Below, piece by piece: positions 13,124 through 24,271 of a stretch of DNA of 64,000 nt. The notes beneath the pieces are model-generated. The model saw nothing but the letters and a program-made list of their open reading frames with translations, searched no databases and was not told the DNA's origin. A program made the translations under genes and the position numbers. The number at the start of each line of letters is the position of its first letter. Within the stretch, counting starts at the first letter, position 1. Origin of the DNA: Metellina segmentata (taxonomy: Eukaryota; Arthropoda; Arachnida; Araneae; Tetragnathidae); NCBI GenBank assembly GCA_947359465.1, contig OX375872.1, forward strand, positions 125,624,337 through 125,688,336, read 5' to 3'.

Positions 13124-13143
13124 CCTCAGCTCGCATATATACG

Positions 13144-13654
13144 TTAAATATGAGTATAATGAACATTGCTATTGAGAGGATCTTCAAAACGTGTGACCAA
13201 CCTGTCGACTAGTAGTCGCGTGACTGATATATGAAAAATTGACTTGGTAGGCCTTTAGATACTTGATCGTTTCGTTTGGTAATGTAACATCGTATGACAT
13301 AAGTGTGAAATCCGTATTTCTAGAGTGGCGACAGGAGTGATGAAATCGCTAAAGTCTGCTATCAAATGATTAATCAATGGACCAATCAAGACGATCAATC
13401 AATGGTTGAGCGTTTTCTCTCGTCCCAACAATTCAGACCGATCATATGATGAACGTTAGGTTCCAATCAGTAGATGAAAGCAGTCTTTGGGTCACATTAC
13501 TACTAGTTTTGATCACATGATCCTAGGCACATAAAAAGGTTACCATTCCTCATTCTACTTTTATATTTCCTCTATGCTTGCATCCTTCGTGTTTTAAAAT
13601 GAACGATAATGAATATATCAGTGAATTCTATAGTTAACATTTCACAGGGATAGT
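13144..13654. other. Non-coding spacer, nothing recognised
   Basis: Moderately complex sequence upstream of the acidic-protein gene. No ORF, repeat or element boundary was seen. It is one of the few stretches that could be ordinary host intergenic DNA. Confidence 0.5.
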
Positions 13655-13944
13655 TTATGAGCTGGTTAGCCAACGGGTAAAAGTCTGTAGTGCCTCTAGG
13701 ATTAGAGTTTCATGGGTTAGGAGAGGGGGCTGGTGCACATTAAATTCATTGGTGCCTCAAAAGTCCTCACGTTGGCATGGTGTGAAAGGTTTGAGAGTGT
13801 TGCGTTACCTCCTCATGTGTTGAACTTGTTATCTGACCGAGAACCAAAATGACGTGGTGTTGTCATTGGATCTTTGCCTTCGGGATTGATCCCTGACCAT
13901 CGCCAATAGCTCATTGTGTTGCTTCACACACACACACACACACA
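13655..13944 (+). mobile_element. SINE copy 1, with (CA)n tail
   Basis: The body (GGCTGGTGCAC, then GTCCTCACGTTGG, then TTGATCCCTGACC, then CAATAGC) is shared with the copies near 34395, 63262 and 63745. The 5' part has a degenerate A-box-like TTAGCCAACGGG, and the element ends in a (CA)n run (13925-13944). This layout fits a tRNA-derived SINE. No clear target duplication was found. It is more diverged than the 34395 copy. Confidence 0.6.
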
Positions 13945-14452
13945 GTCAGACTTTCAAATACAAAATTCAACTGCTTATTTAATTACTTTAAGTTTAACAT
14001 GCTAGTGGATATATACTAAGGATACGACATCGACAGCAAAACGTCGATGTTCAAATTTAAAACATCGATGTTGATAATACATCGCCCCCAAACCATCGAT
14101 GTTTTCAAAATTCGGTGTATTAAACTTTTTTACCTTCTTAAAACTGGTTTAGCACCCAGTGATGAAACATCGGCTCCAATACATCGATGTTTTAAAAAAA
14201 AACATCAATGTTTTGAAAACATTGACATCGATGTTTCTTACTTTTTTACCTACTTTTCAGACTCTTCACCCTTGGCCACTATGGTTTAAAAGTATATTCA
14301 ATTTGCTGATTATAAAAATTATGCTAGAAGGTTATTTTTAAAATTTTTAAAACTGTACTCTTTTCATTTAAAAATAAAACATCGACAACGTAAAAACATC
14401 GACAAGTATAAACATCGATGTTACAAAAATATCGACTCCAATACATCGATGT

Positions 14453-16044
14453 TGTTGGGTATAAAGTTTTCGAAACCATCCGTTCAACCTTTTGTCGTTA
14501 GTTTATAAGCATGGATACTTGATAAACATGTACGCTTTTGCTCCGGGACGTTTCACTGGAAATTCTACCTAAATTCTTCCCCTATCAATGTGTGCTAAGT
14601 CCCTCTCTTTTCAGCGGTACATTTGTACTCAACCCCTGAGTTTTTTTGAATTTGAATGTCCAACCAATCACGGCACGCCAGCGAGATGACGAGGCGTTTT
14701 TGAAAAGGCTGGGAAATAGTTCACCCTTCGTTTTCTCGTGCCGATTTAGGCGAAAAATAGTTTTCCCACGAGTTCACGGGAGAAGAACTTTAACCACTCA
14801 ACATCCAGGCTCCGAAGCTATAAGAGAGGCGGGTCAATCGGACTCGTCCTATTCGCTCTCCGATGTTTCAGTGGCTGGGGTCACCGTGCGGTGATCCCAG
14901 TCGCGGTGGAGTTTGCTGTTTGAAAAGACGCGCTAGTGAACTGGCTGGAGACCGATGATTGATTTCCCCTCCAGGATGACTAGCTCTCACATCCGCCGTC
15001 TAGAAGCAAGTAAATCCTTGGCCGCCCAGTGATCAAAAAGGAGGAACAGCGTCCTGCTCTAGCGTCCTTCTCCGAATTCCAGAAGTTCCTATTTGTGATG
15101 ATCACGTGAATGAGCCAACGTCCTGCTCCAGCGTCATTCTCCGGATTCCAGGATGACGAGCTCTCACATCCGCCGCCTAGAAGCAAGTAAATCCTTGGCC
15201 GCCCAGTGATCAAAAAAGAGGAACAGCGTCCTTCTCCGAATTCCAGAAGTTCCTATTTGTGATGATCACGTGAATGAGCCAACGTCCTGCTCCAGCGTCA
15301 CTCTCCGGATTCCAGGATTTCCCCTCCAGGATGACGAGCCCTCACCTCCGCCGCCTAGAAGCAAGTAAACCCTTGGCCGTCCAGTGACCAAAAAAAGGGA
15401 AGAAAAGTTCCCACATCCACCGTCCGAAATTAGAGGAAAACCCAACAAAATGGCCTCCCTGTGACTCTGGAAAGTGTACCATCATTCCGATCCAGCGTCC
15501 CTCTCCGGAATCCAGTAGCATCCTCCGTTTGTCTACAATGGGCAATTATAGTTTATCGTTTTCCTTACTTTCCTTTATTTAACTCTTTGCTCCTGAATCG
15601 ATTCTTTTGATATTTTGATTTTTTCCCTTATTTTTGACCCGTGAAGCGTCTCTTGAGCAAATGCCCTTATTTTGGTTAATCCATCATGATATCGACTTGA
15701 ATAACCAAATAGCATGCTTGTATAACCAAGATCGTTTATAAGAATTGATAGTAATTGATTTGTGTTTTGGTTGTGTGACCTAGGAAGAGTTGATATTATT
15801 TTTATCAAGATGTGTATTATACCAATGTTTAGCTTAAAATAAATGTATTTTTATCTTTAAAGATTTGTTTTCTTTTCCCCTCTTTTATAGTGAAACCTAA
15901 TTTCACTATCTTTACATAGTTCCATCATCAATTACAGTCGGTAAGAGCCTTTTACACAGGGTTTTGTTCACACCGTAATGTAGAAGTTGATTAATTATCC
16001 AAGCTCATTAAGAGTATCGGATCAAAAATAGAATAAACCCAATA
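14453..16044 (+). repeat. 5' LTR of Gypsy-1
   Basis: Direct repeat of 22239-23830. It is unusually long. Positions ~14971-15420 hold three tandem partial copies of a ~175-bp segment (CCAGGATGAC, then CTCACATCCGCCG, then GAAGCAAGTAAA, then CAGCGTCC, then GATGATCACGTGAATGAGCC), likely part of U3. An AATAAA lies near 15838 and another in the terminal GAATAAACCC. It ends in ...CCCAATA, whereas the 3' LTR ends ...CCCAACA. Confidence 0.93.
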
Positions 16045-16050
16045 AAAAGA

Positions 16051-16070
16051 TGGTGCCGTGACGTTCTACC
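16051..16070 (+). promoter_or_regulatory. Probable primer-binding site of Gypsy-1
   Basis: TGGTGCCGTGACGTTCTACC begins 6 bp after the LTR. A TGG start just downstream of the LTR is the usual mark of a tRNA primer site (complement of the CCA end). I cannot say which tRNA. Confidence 0.55.
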
Positions 16071-16149
16071 GACTGAGTTTTTGATGGTGCTATATTCAGG
16101 AGCAAGCTTAATTTTTCTTCTTTTTTTTTTGACCTTTTTTTTTTAGATT

Positions 16150-16215
16150 GTTTTGTATGTGTTATTTAGATTAAGTTTTGTATGTGTTATTTAGATTAAG
16201 TTTTGTATGTGTTAT
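16150..16215 (+). repeat. 27-bp tandem repeat in the Gypsy-1 leader
   Basis: Three copies of a unit containing TTTTGTATGTGTTATTTAG lie between the primer site and gag, within a T-rich leader. Function unknown; they could be replication slippage. Confidence 0.8.
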
Positions 16216-16276
16216 GAGGGTATTGTGATTTTGTGAAGGGAAACTTTATGTGAAATCGCCCCTTTTGATAACAAAA

Positions 16277-17287
16277 ATGACCACAAATCAGGTCAGACAA
16301 AACGGCCAGGTCATGGACGAGGAACGAGTGGTTGGAACTTTTGTCGCAGAGGGAGGGTTATCTGCGGATAAAATTAATCTCTTGCCACTTTTCAATGATG
16401 GCAGTTCCTCGGGAAATGTTAGAGAGTTTTTGGCAGAGTGCAAAGAGTTGGCTGGGCATTTCAAATGGACAGACCAAGACCTATTTTTGGCAACGAAGCT
16501 CCGATTACGAGGAGAGGCCAAGGCCCTTGTTCGGGAACAGAAACATTCCGTGACAGATTTCAAATCCCTCGAAAAAACCCTGTTGGACCGGTACACCAAT
16601 AGACCTGACTTGTCATTGGCTGTACATGAGTTTTTCTCATTCAAGCAACCCAACACTATGCCGGTGGCAGTGTTCTTGGCAAAGGCCGATTCCCTATCTT
16701 TCAAGGCGTTTTCTACGGGTGATGGTGACCACCAAATTGAGGAGCAATACCGAAACAGAATGCTCAGAAGCATGTTGCTGTCAAATTTTTGTCCTGAAAT
16801 TAGGCGGGGAGTGTTATCTGCTAACCCTCAGTCAATTGACCAAGTGAAAGAGATAGCCCTGAGGGAAGAACGTGCTTGGATGTCCTGCAAAGCAGAGACT
16901 GCACATGCGGAAACTAACCCATTCCATCAAAGCACACCACTTTTTACTGCACAGGCTCAGCCTTCAGAGCAGAGCAAGATCTTAGAATTGGTGGAGTCGC
17001 TGTCGAACCAGGTCAAGGACCTGTCGGTTGAGGTCAGCAGGCTGAGAGAGGAAAGACCCAGGGCACCACAACAGAGGGGTGAAACCAGGAAATGCTACAA
17101 TTGTGGCATAATGGGTCATTTAAGTAGAGACTGCAGGGAAGCGAGAAACACTGGCCTCTCGCCTCGACAACAGCCAAACAGGCTGAGACCTTTTTCATAT
17201 AGGGAGAACATAAACAACTACCCGCAGGTTCCCCCACGACAGAGATATCAGGGTCCACCCAGCCAGCAGCATAGGAATTTAAACTAA
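16277..17287 (+). CDS. gag: Gag polyprotein of Gypsy-1
   Basis: Structural protein that would form the virus-like particle and package the element's RNA in the cytoplasm. The frame is open from 16250, but that codon is GTG; the first ATG is at 16277 with a good AAAAATGA context, giving 336 residues. The middle (about residues 40-200) resembles Gypsy capsid: hydrophobic helices with LFLATKLRLRGEAKALV near residue 73 and a run starting LLDRYTNRPDLSLAVHEFF. A short Q/E-rich helical stretch (SNQVKDLSVEVSRLREE) precedes one CCHC zinc knuckle, CYNCGIMGHLSRDC, near residues 273-286. The C-terminus is P/Q/R-rich and ends at TAA 17285-17287, directly on a frameshift heptamer. No disabling change seen. 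Confidence 0.93.
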   Translation: MTTNQVRQNGQVMDEERVVGTFVAEGGLSADKINLLPLFNDGSSSGNVREFLAECKELAGHFKWTDQDLFLATKLRLRGEAKALVREQKHSVTDFKSLEKTLLDRYTNRPDLSLAVHEFFSFKQPNTMPVAVFLAKADSLSFKAFSTGDGDHQIEEQYRNRMLRSMLLSNFCPEIRRGVLSANPQSIDQVKEIALREERAWMSCKAETAHAETNPFHQSTPLFTAQAQPSEQSKILELVESLSNQVKDLSVEVSRLREERPRAPQQRGETRKCYNCGIMGHLSRDCREARNTGLSPRQQPNRLRPFSYRENINNYPQVPPRQRYQGPPSQQHRNLN

Positions 17288-17317
17288 ATTCGGGCCAACA
17301 GGCTGTACCACTGTTGG
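17278..17317 (+). promoter_or_regulatory. Candidate -1 frameshift signal between gag and pol
   Basis: The heptamer TTTAAAC (17278-17284) sits in the gag frame as T TTA AAC and is followed at once by the gag stop TAA. Slipping back one base continues in the pol frame, which opens only at 17275 after a TAG at 17272. Ten bases downstream there is a perfect 7-bp stem: CCAACAG (17295-17301), a 9-nt loop, CTGTTGG (17311-17317). Slippery site, stop, spacer and stem-loop together form the classic -1 frameshift layout. T TTA AAC is a well-known efficient slippery sequence. Confidence 0.8.
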
Positions 17318-20300
17318 AAGAGTCCCCTCCTTTGATACAACAGATGTTTACGTGTAAAGGATCCAATGACACACTGCCTATGATCATAACACACATTTTT
17401 GGAAAACCACAAAAGACACTCCTTGACTCAGGAGCTGGTCTTAATTTGATTGATGCCCAACTTTTGGTTAACAAAAACATTGTCAGAACACCCTGTCATG
17501 TTAGGATCAACACAATTGATGGCAGTGGTTTCGAAGTTGACCAGTGTGTTTGTTTGCAAACAAGGATAGGCACAGATGTCTTCACGATTCAATACTTGGT
17601 CATGCCTCACAACATGTCAAGTTTTTTTTCAGTCATTCTGGGAAAACCCTTTTTGCAGGAACAAAAATGTCAACTCGATTTCGCCCAAAATTGTTTAAGA
17701 CTAAATTCCCAAATTCTAACTTTTGAAGCACAGAAACAACAAGGCGAGGAACCAAAAATTCAAGATAAGGGAGTTCCAGCTTCTGTTTATGCTATGTGTA
17801 AAACTATTATTCCCCCCCTTTCTCAGAAAATAGTTTTTGGAAAAATTAAAGGCAACGTTAATGGAGATTTTTTTTTCACTGAACCAGCTTGGAATACTGG
17901 TGATAAGCAGATCTCGGTAGCTAGATCAATAAGCTTAACTAAACAAACTCAAATTCCCATTTTAATAATTAACCCTTCTGAAACCAGCTACCACTTAAAC
18001 AAGCTAACTAAACTTGCTCAATGCCACCCCTTAATATCCTCGCATAGCATACCAGGGTTGGACCTCAATTATTTTGCTCAAGATCCAAATTTTGGCAGCT
18101 GCGAAGAGGCAGATTTCGAGTGGAGCAAAACCTTTGATTTGAACCATCTTGACACCACTGATAAACAGAAGATTGAGACCCTTTTGGACAAGTACAAGGC
18201 AGTTTTTGCTGGTTCTGTGCAGGACCTACCAGGCTGTGACACTCTGTTACACCAGATAAACCTGACAGATTCAGCTCCAGTTAAGAGAAAGTCGTATAGA
18301 GTCCCTTACAACTTGAGAGAGGAAATGGAAAACCAAATTACTATACTTCTTGAGGCAGATATCCTAGAACCCTCGACTTCCCCCTATGCTTCCCCTGTCT
18401 TATTGGTTAAGAAACCTAATGGCGAATTTAGATTTGTAGTGGATTTTAGAGAATTGAACAAAAAAGTAGTTGCAGACTCGTACCCTCTACCCCTTATTTC
18501 GGAAGCAATTGACAACCTCCAGGGAAGTAGATATTTTTCAACCCTTGACTTGACAAGTGGGTTCTTTCAGCAGATGCTTGACCCGGAAGATAGGCACAAA
18601 ACAGCCATTACCACCAACCAGGGACTGTTACAGTTCAAAAGAACACCTTTTGGTCTAAAGACCAGTGCCAATTCATTCCAACGGTTGATGGAGATTGTAC
18701 TTTCTGGTTTAAAACCAGCTCAGATTTTTGTTTATGTCGATGACATAGTCATTGCTTCCAGCACTATTGATTCCCATATGGATAAGTTGGAACTAGTCTT
18801 TGACAGACTCCTCCAACATAATTTGAAACTCAAACCCTCCAAATGTAAATTTTTGAGACAATCCATCACCTACCTTGGTTTTGTAGTGGCCAACGGAAAT
18901 ATTTACCCCGACCAAAAGAATATCCAAGTAGTGGAAAAGTTTAAAATCCCGACTTGCAGAAAGCATGTCAGATCTTTTTTAGGATGCATAAACTATTATC
19001 GAAAGTTCATACCTGACTTTAGCCGTCGCTCAATCCACCTTACTAATTTAACCAAGGAATCCAAACATTTTAACTGGACTCAAGAGGCTGAGAAAGAATT
19101 TGATGATCTCAAAGTTGCTTTAATCCAAACCCCATGCCTAACTCTCCCAGATATGACCAGAGATTTTATATTGTACACTGACGCGTCAAATTCAGCTGTA
19201 GGAGGAGTGATTGCTCAACTTGACACATCAGGATTCCCAAAACCAGTGGCTTTTGCCAGCAGAAAACTCAACTCAGCTGAGCGAGTCTATAGCACCACTG
19301 AAAAGGAAATTTTGGCCATAATTTTTACTGTTGGTTACTTTAGACCCTATCTTTATGGACGTAAATTCACTATTTTCACTGATCATGCAGCTTTGACACA
19401 TATTTTGAAGTTGAAAGATTCAACTGGTAGAATTGCTCGATGGGCCCTGACTCTATCTGAGTTTAATTATGAGATTAAATTCATAAGCGGCAAGTGCAAC
19501 AAGGTTGCTGATTTTCTTTCACGTGGACTTAACCACGACACACCACCGACTCATGAATCACAGGCCAACAAATACAATTCTGATGAAGTTACCCTAGTTA
19601 AACAATTATGTACCCTTCAGATCCAAAGTAATGACTCTCACAATTTCCAGGACAAGATTTTGAAAGATATTGCACATAAACAATCTTTAGATGCTAAATG
19701 CCAATCTATAATCAAAAGCTTAAACGACTCCAAACCAATCCAACCAACTAAGCTCAGATTTTTCGTACAAGACGGGATTCTAAAATGTAAACAATTTAAA
19801 ATTTCCAATGTTACAACACAACCCACCAGAATTGTCCTTCCTAAGTCAATGATTCATGACATTTTATCCCAGTTTCATGATTCCCCATCTGTTTGTCATC
19901 AGGGTTTGAGGAAAACTCTTTCAACAGTAAAGAAATTTTATTATTGGCCAGGGATGCACGAACACATTGTCAATTGGATTAAATCCTGTAATAGCTGTAT
20001 GCAACGTCGTGCTCACAAACCTCGAAAATTGGCACCCTTGCAACGTCCCGAAATTCCTCAAGGTCCCTTTCATAAAGTTGCCATCGATGTTGTCGGACCC
20101 CTTCCTATAACTGAAAATGGCAACAGGTACATTATTACCTATATCGACCATTTCACCCGTTGGTGTGAGGCTTACCCTGTTCCCCAAACAAAAAGTGTTG
20201 ATGTAGCAAAAACGCTACTCAATTTTATTTCACGATTTGGCTGCCCCTCCACAATTCTCACAGACAGAGGTTCCAATTTTATTAGTCAAGCAATGCAAGA

Positions 20301-21210
20301 AGTTTATGCATCCCTGGGGATAAGGAAAGTGAATACCACCGCATACCACCCCCAAGGAAATGGAATTTTAGAGGTCTATCACAGAGGACTAGGCAACGCT
20401 CTGAGTCACTTGGTAAACGAAAACCACAACGACTGGGACAACAAATTGGAGTATGCTCTGTTAGCATACAGATCTACATGGCACTCTGCCACAAAACACA
20501 CCCCAGCATTTTTGGTTTATGGTAGGGAGCTCAAGTTGCCCTACCACATGTTCGAAACCGAACCCCCCTTTTCATACAGGGAGACTGAGGATTTTTCAAC
20601 GGCACTACTTAAGAGACTACGCACTGCCTATAAGGAGGTGAAAGATAACCTGGTTCAAGCGGCGGAAACACAAGAGCAGTACAGGAATCGTTTTGTCAAA
20701 GACAAAGGAATTAAAGTGGGAGACGAGGTTTATCTATACTTCCCTAATGTTAAGCCCGGGTTAACTAGGAAGTTCAACAAACCGAACATAGGAAATTTTG
20801 TAGTCACAGGAAAGCTATCTGAGGTACTCTTTGAAATTACGGATAAGAGCTACCCTAACCGCAAGCAGCGGGTAAATGTCGACCGACTCACAAAAGCAAC
20901 CCCACGATTACCGCACGATTCAATTCAGGGTAATAAAGAAACCCACTCCAAAGCTCAATTCCCGTTTGCGGCAACAAACCAAACCCCAACACAGGACGGT
21001 ATATCAACGGAATATAACCATGGTCCAAGTGGTAGTAGAGGCTGGGTTTATCTTCACCCACATGGGTACCCAACACGTAATGCCAATGTAGTACAACAAC
21101 CCACTCATCCAGGAAACGTTACACAGGCGAACCGGGACAATGCAGTGGCATCGCCCAACACCCACACGTACAACCTGCGTACCACAACAAATGGTAGAGT
21201 GGATAACTAG
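17285..21210 (+). CDS. pol: Pol polyprotein of Gypsy-1 (protease, RT, RNase H, integrase)
   Basis: Makes and integrates the DNA copy of the element. There is no ATG near the start; the frame is entered by -1 frameshifting from gag. Counting residues from codon 17314: aspartic protease LLDSGAG with the active D at 38; reverse transcriptase about 325-500 with YVDD at 474-477; RNase H about 615-740 with catalytic-type D in YTDAS near 623; a zinc-binding integrase N-terminus about 850-905 (H...H...C..C); and the integrase core with D925, D984 and E1020, the last two 35 residues apart as expected. The C-terminal ~110 residues are polar, with no chromodomain recognised. The frame is unbroken to TAG at 21208-21210. 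All key residues are present, so it may encode active enzymes. Confidence 0.95.
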
Positions 21211-22238
21211 AAAAGGGAAACACGGGAAAATCCCTTTATATCAATGAAATTCACGATATTTGAAAAAAAAAAAGGAATTTGTAAATAAGTATTGTTGCTA
21301 TGGTATAGGAGTTCACAACCTAGACACATAGAGGTTCTTTCTCTTGTTTTTTTTTGGCTGTAACACCCAGCTTTGGTGTTTTTTTTTTTTTTGGCGATTT
21401 CATATTCTGTGTTTCTTCGCTCATTCCACTTTACACTTCACTTGTATCAGTATTTACATTTTGTGTGCATGCCCTTTTGTTTACATTTTTTAAGTTCTGT
21501 GAATATTGGTATCTACTTTAGTGAATTTGACTCAACAGTGTTTTGTGTTTTTGCTCGTGTCAGTTTGCCAGGACACACTATTCCTTTTTCCGTCCACAAT
21601 TTTGTTTGTCAACAACCCACGTTTTTTTGTTTACTGTACCCGTTTTGTTGACATTCCACTATTTGGTTACATCATACTATTTTTTTACTTTGCACTATTT
21701 GTTTATGGTACTCATTTATTTTAGTGTGCTACATAATGTATTCGTATTATACAGTTCTATGGGCTTACATTCATGTGCAATTTTTGTTTACACTATACCC
21801 CATTTTGGTCCCAATTTGCATTTATGTTTTGAGTGATTTGAAACTAAAGGTGAACTGATGTTTTTTTATTTTTATCTAATGCAGGTGTTTAGTTATCTCA
21901 AAGATATTTTCTTTAGTTAAATTTTTAGTTTTTGGCAATGCTATAACGTTTAATCAAAAGTTTCTATTTAACTCTGTTTTGTTTTTAATTTGTTCCTGTG
22001 ATACCTGCATGAAGTAGTCCTTCGGGGTTAACGAATACTAAAGTACACAGTGCTCGTTTACCTCATTCACGCTCTATTCAATGGTGTTCTTCGTTCTTGG
22101 CTTTAAGTACAATACTTGTTATTGTGGTGGAGCTTTTATGCTAAGGATTTTGTTTCCTAGTTGAGTAGTTTTTTTTGCCTTTTAACTTAATAAAAAAAAA
22201 ATTGTTGCAATTTTTTTTTAAGGAAGACGTAGGGCATT
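21211..22238 (+). other. T-rich 3' untranslated part of Gypsy-1
   Basis: About 1 kb between pol and the 3' LTR. It contains overlapping short ORFs rich in Phe/Tyr/Cys (for example 21373-21651) that follow from the T-rich composition. No envelope-like signal peptide, cleavage site or transmembrane pattern was seen. Just before the LTR is AAGGAAGACGTAGGGCATT, a weak polypurine-tract candidate (22220-22238). Confidence 0.7.
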
Positions 22239-23830
22239 TGTTGGGTATAAAGTTTTCGAAACCATCCGTTCAACCTTTTGTCGTTAGTTTATAAGCATGG
22301 ATACTTGATAAACATGTACGCTTTTGCTCCGGGACGTTTCACTGGAAATTCTACCTAAATTCTTCCCCTATCAATGTGTGCTAAGTCCCTCTCTTTTCAG
22401 CGGTACATTTGTACTCAACCCCTGAGTTTTTTTGAATTTGAATGTCCAACCAATCACGGCACGCCAGCGAGATGACGAGGCGTTTTTGAAAAGGCTGGGA
22501 AATAGTTCACCCTTCGTTTTCTCGTGCCGATTTAGGCGAAAAATAGTTTTCCCACGAGTTCACGGGAGAAGAACTTTAACCACTCAACATCCAGGCTCCG
22601 AAGCTATAAGAGAGGCGGGTCAATCGGACTCGTCCTATTCGCTCTCCGATGTTTCAGTGGCTGGGGTCACCGTGCGGTGATCCCAGTCGCGGTGGAGTTT
22701 GCTGTTTGAAAAGACGCGCTAGTGAACTGGCTGGAGACCGATGATTGATTTCCCCTCCAGGATGACTAGCTCTCACATCCGCCGTCTAGAAGCAAGTAAA
22801 TCCTTGGCCGCCCAGTGATCAAAAAGGAGGAACAGCGTCCTGCTCTAGCGTCCTTCTCCGAATTCCAGAAGTTCCTATTTGTGATGATCACGTGAATGAG
22901 CCAACGTCCTGCTCCAGCGTCATTCTCCGGATTCCAGGATGACGAGCTCTCACATCCGCCGCCTAGAAGCAAGTAAATCCTTGGCCGCCCAGTGATCAAA
23001 AAAGAGGAACAGCGTCCTTCTCCGAATTCCAGAAGTTCCTATTTGTGATGATCACGTGAATGAGCCAACGTCCTGCTCCAGCGTCACTCTCCGGATTCCA
23101 GGATTTCCCCTCCAGGATGACGAGCCCTCACCTCCGCCGCCTAGAAGCAAGTAAACCCTTGGCCGTCCAGTGACCAAAAAAAGGGAAGAAAAGTTCCCAC
23201 ATCCACCGTCCGAAATTAGAGGAAAACCCAACAAAATGGCCTCCCTGTGACTCTGGAAAGTGTACCATCATTCCGATCCAGCGTCCCTCTCCGGAATCCA
23301 GTAGCATCCTCCGTTTGTCTACAATGGGCAATTATAGTTTATCGTTTTCCTTACTTTCCTTTATTTAACTCTTTGCTCCTGAATCGATTCTTTTGATATT
23401 TTGATTTTTTCCCTTATTTTTGACCCGTGAAGCGTCTCTTGAGCAAATGCCCTTATTTTGGTTAATCCATCATGATATCGACTTGAATAACCAAATAGCA
23501 TGCTTGTATAACCAAGATCGTTTATAAGAATTGATAGTAATTGATTTGTGTTTTGGTTGTGTGACCTAGGAAGAGTTGATATTATTTTTATCAAGATGTG
23601 TATTATACCAATGTTTAGCTTAAAATAAATGTATTTTTATCTTTAAAGATTTGTTTTCTTTTCCCCTCTTTTATAGTGAAACCTAATTTCACTATCTTTA
23701 CATAGTTCCATCATCAATTACAGTCGGTAAGAGCCTTTTACACAGGGTTTTGTTCACACCGTAATGTAGAAGTTGATTAATTATCCAAGCTCATTAAGAG
23801 TATCGGATCAAAAATAGAATAAACCCAACA
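22239..23830 (+). repeat. 3' LTR of Gypsy-1
   Basis: Same length and, as far as I can read, the same sequence as 14453-16044, including the three internal ~175-bp repeats. It ends with CCCAACA followed by the target duplication ATGT. Confidence 0.95.
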
Positions 23831-23897
23831 ATGTCGCATCCCTAATATATACAAGGGTGCCCATAAAGTATCTTTACAATTTCAAAAATGTATTACA

Positions 23898-23915
23898 CTA
23901 GGGGGCTCCGCCCCC
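23898..23915 (-). terminator. Helitron 3' terminal hairpin (copy 1)
   Basis: Minus-strand palindrome GGGGGCGGAGCCCCC next to the terminal CTAG. In Helitrons this hairpin marks the end of rolling-circle transfer. The equivalent in copy 2 lies at 60042-60058. Confidence 0.75.
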
Positions 23916-24271
23916 TGCTCGCTTACGCTCGCCAACCCCCGGGGATTGTTACGCAATCTCATTTGGTTTGTTTCGCACACCAACACTCCTTTTATATATG
24001 CCATTTGGTTTGCTTCGCAAACCAACATTCCTTTCGCAGAGTGAAACTATCTGAATAATTCGTATTATCCTAATTTCATTTTCCGGACCATGACGTCACA
24101 GCGAGGGTTTCGCAACCCGTTTGGAAGCAATCCCGTTTGGTTTGCTTCGCAAACCAATACCTCTTTCGCAAGTGATTTCACTTTTTTTTTTACTTTAACA
24201 CTTAATGCACCCTAAACTAATAGCCGCATCAGTAAAAAATCTACTGCATCTTGTTCCCTGTACAATTTTAA

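Larger units (their letters stand above)
14453..23830 (+). mobile_element. Gypsy-1: complete Ty3/Gypsy LTR retrotransposon
   Basis: This 9.4-kb element has 1592-bp LTRs bounded by TGTTGGG and CCCAACA, and a 4-bp target duplication ATGT (14449-14452 and 23831-23834). Inside are a primer-binding-like site, an intact gag, an intact pol (protease, reverse transcriptase, RNase H, integrase in Gypsy order) and a T-rich 3' stretch without a recognised env. The LTRs look identical except at the last bases of the 5' copy (TA for CA), and both ORFs are open. That is the picture of a recent insertion. It landed inside the hAT-type element. Confidence 0.95.
14017..23844. mobile_element. hAT-type non-autonomous DNA transposon, split by Gypsy-1
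   Basis: The ends are inverted repeats: TAAGGATACGACATCGA at the left and, read inward from the right, TAGGGATGCGACATCGA. An exact 8-bp direct repeat, ATATATAC, flanks them (14009-14016 and 23845-23852). Eight-bp duplications and TA-GGATG-like ends are typical of hAT elements. Removing the Gypsy-1 insertion (14453-23830 plus one ATGT copy) leaves about 450 bp, non-coding and rich in the palindrome ACATCGATGT and its variants (roughly ten between 14040 and 14452). A fragment of the same family lies at 55739-55914 in the opposite orientation. Confidence 0.85.

Noticed and set aside
14646..15808. Short ORFs in the Gypsy-1 LTR, repeated at 22432-23594
   Set aside because: Identical because the LTRs are identical. 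No recognisable domain, no start context, and they cross the internal LTR repeats.
21373..21836. Possible envelope gene after Gypsy-1 pol
   Set aside because: Short, overlapping, Phe/Tyr-rich frames in T-rich DNA. No cleavage site or ordered membrane segments.
23853..23897. GGGTGCCCATAAAGT near 23855 as a mariner-type end
   Set aside because: Resembles known transposon ends, but no partner end or TA duplication was found.
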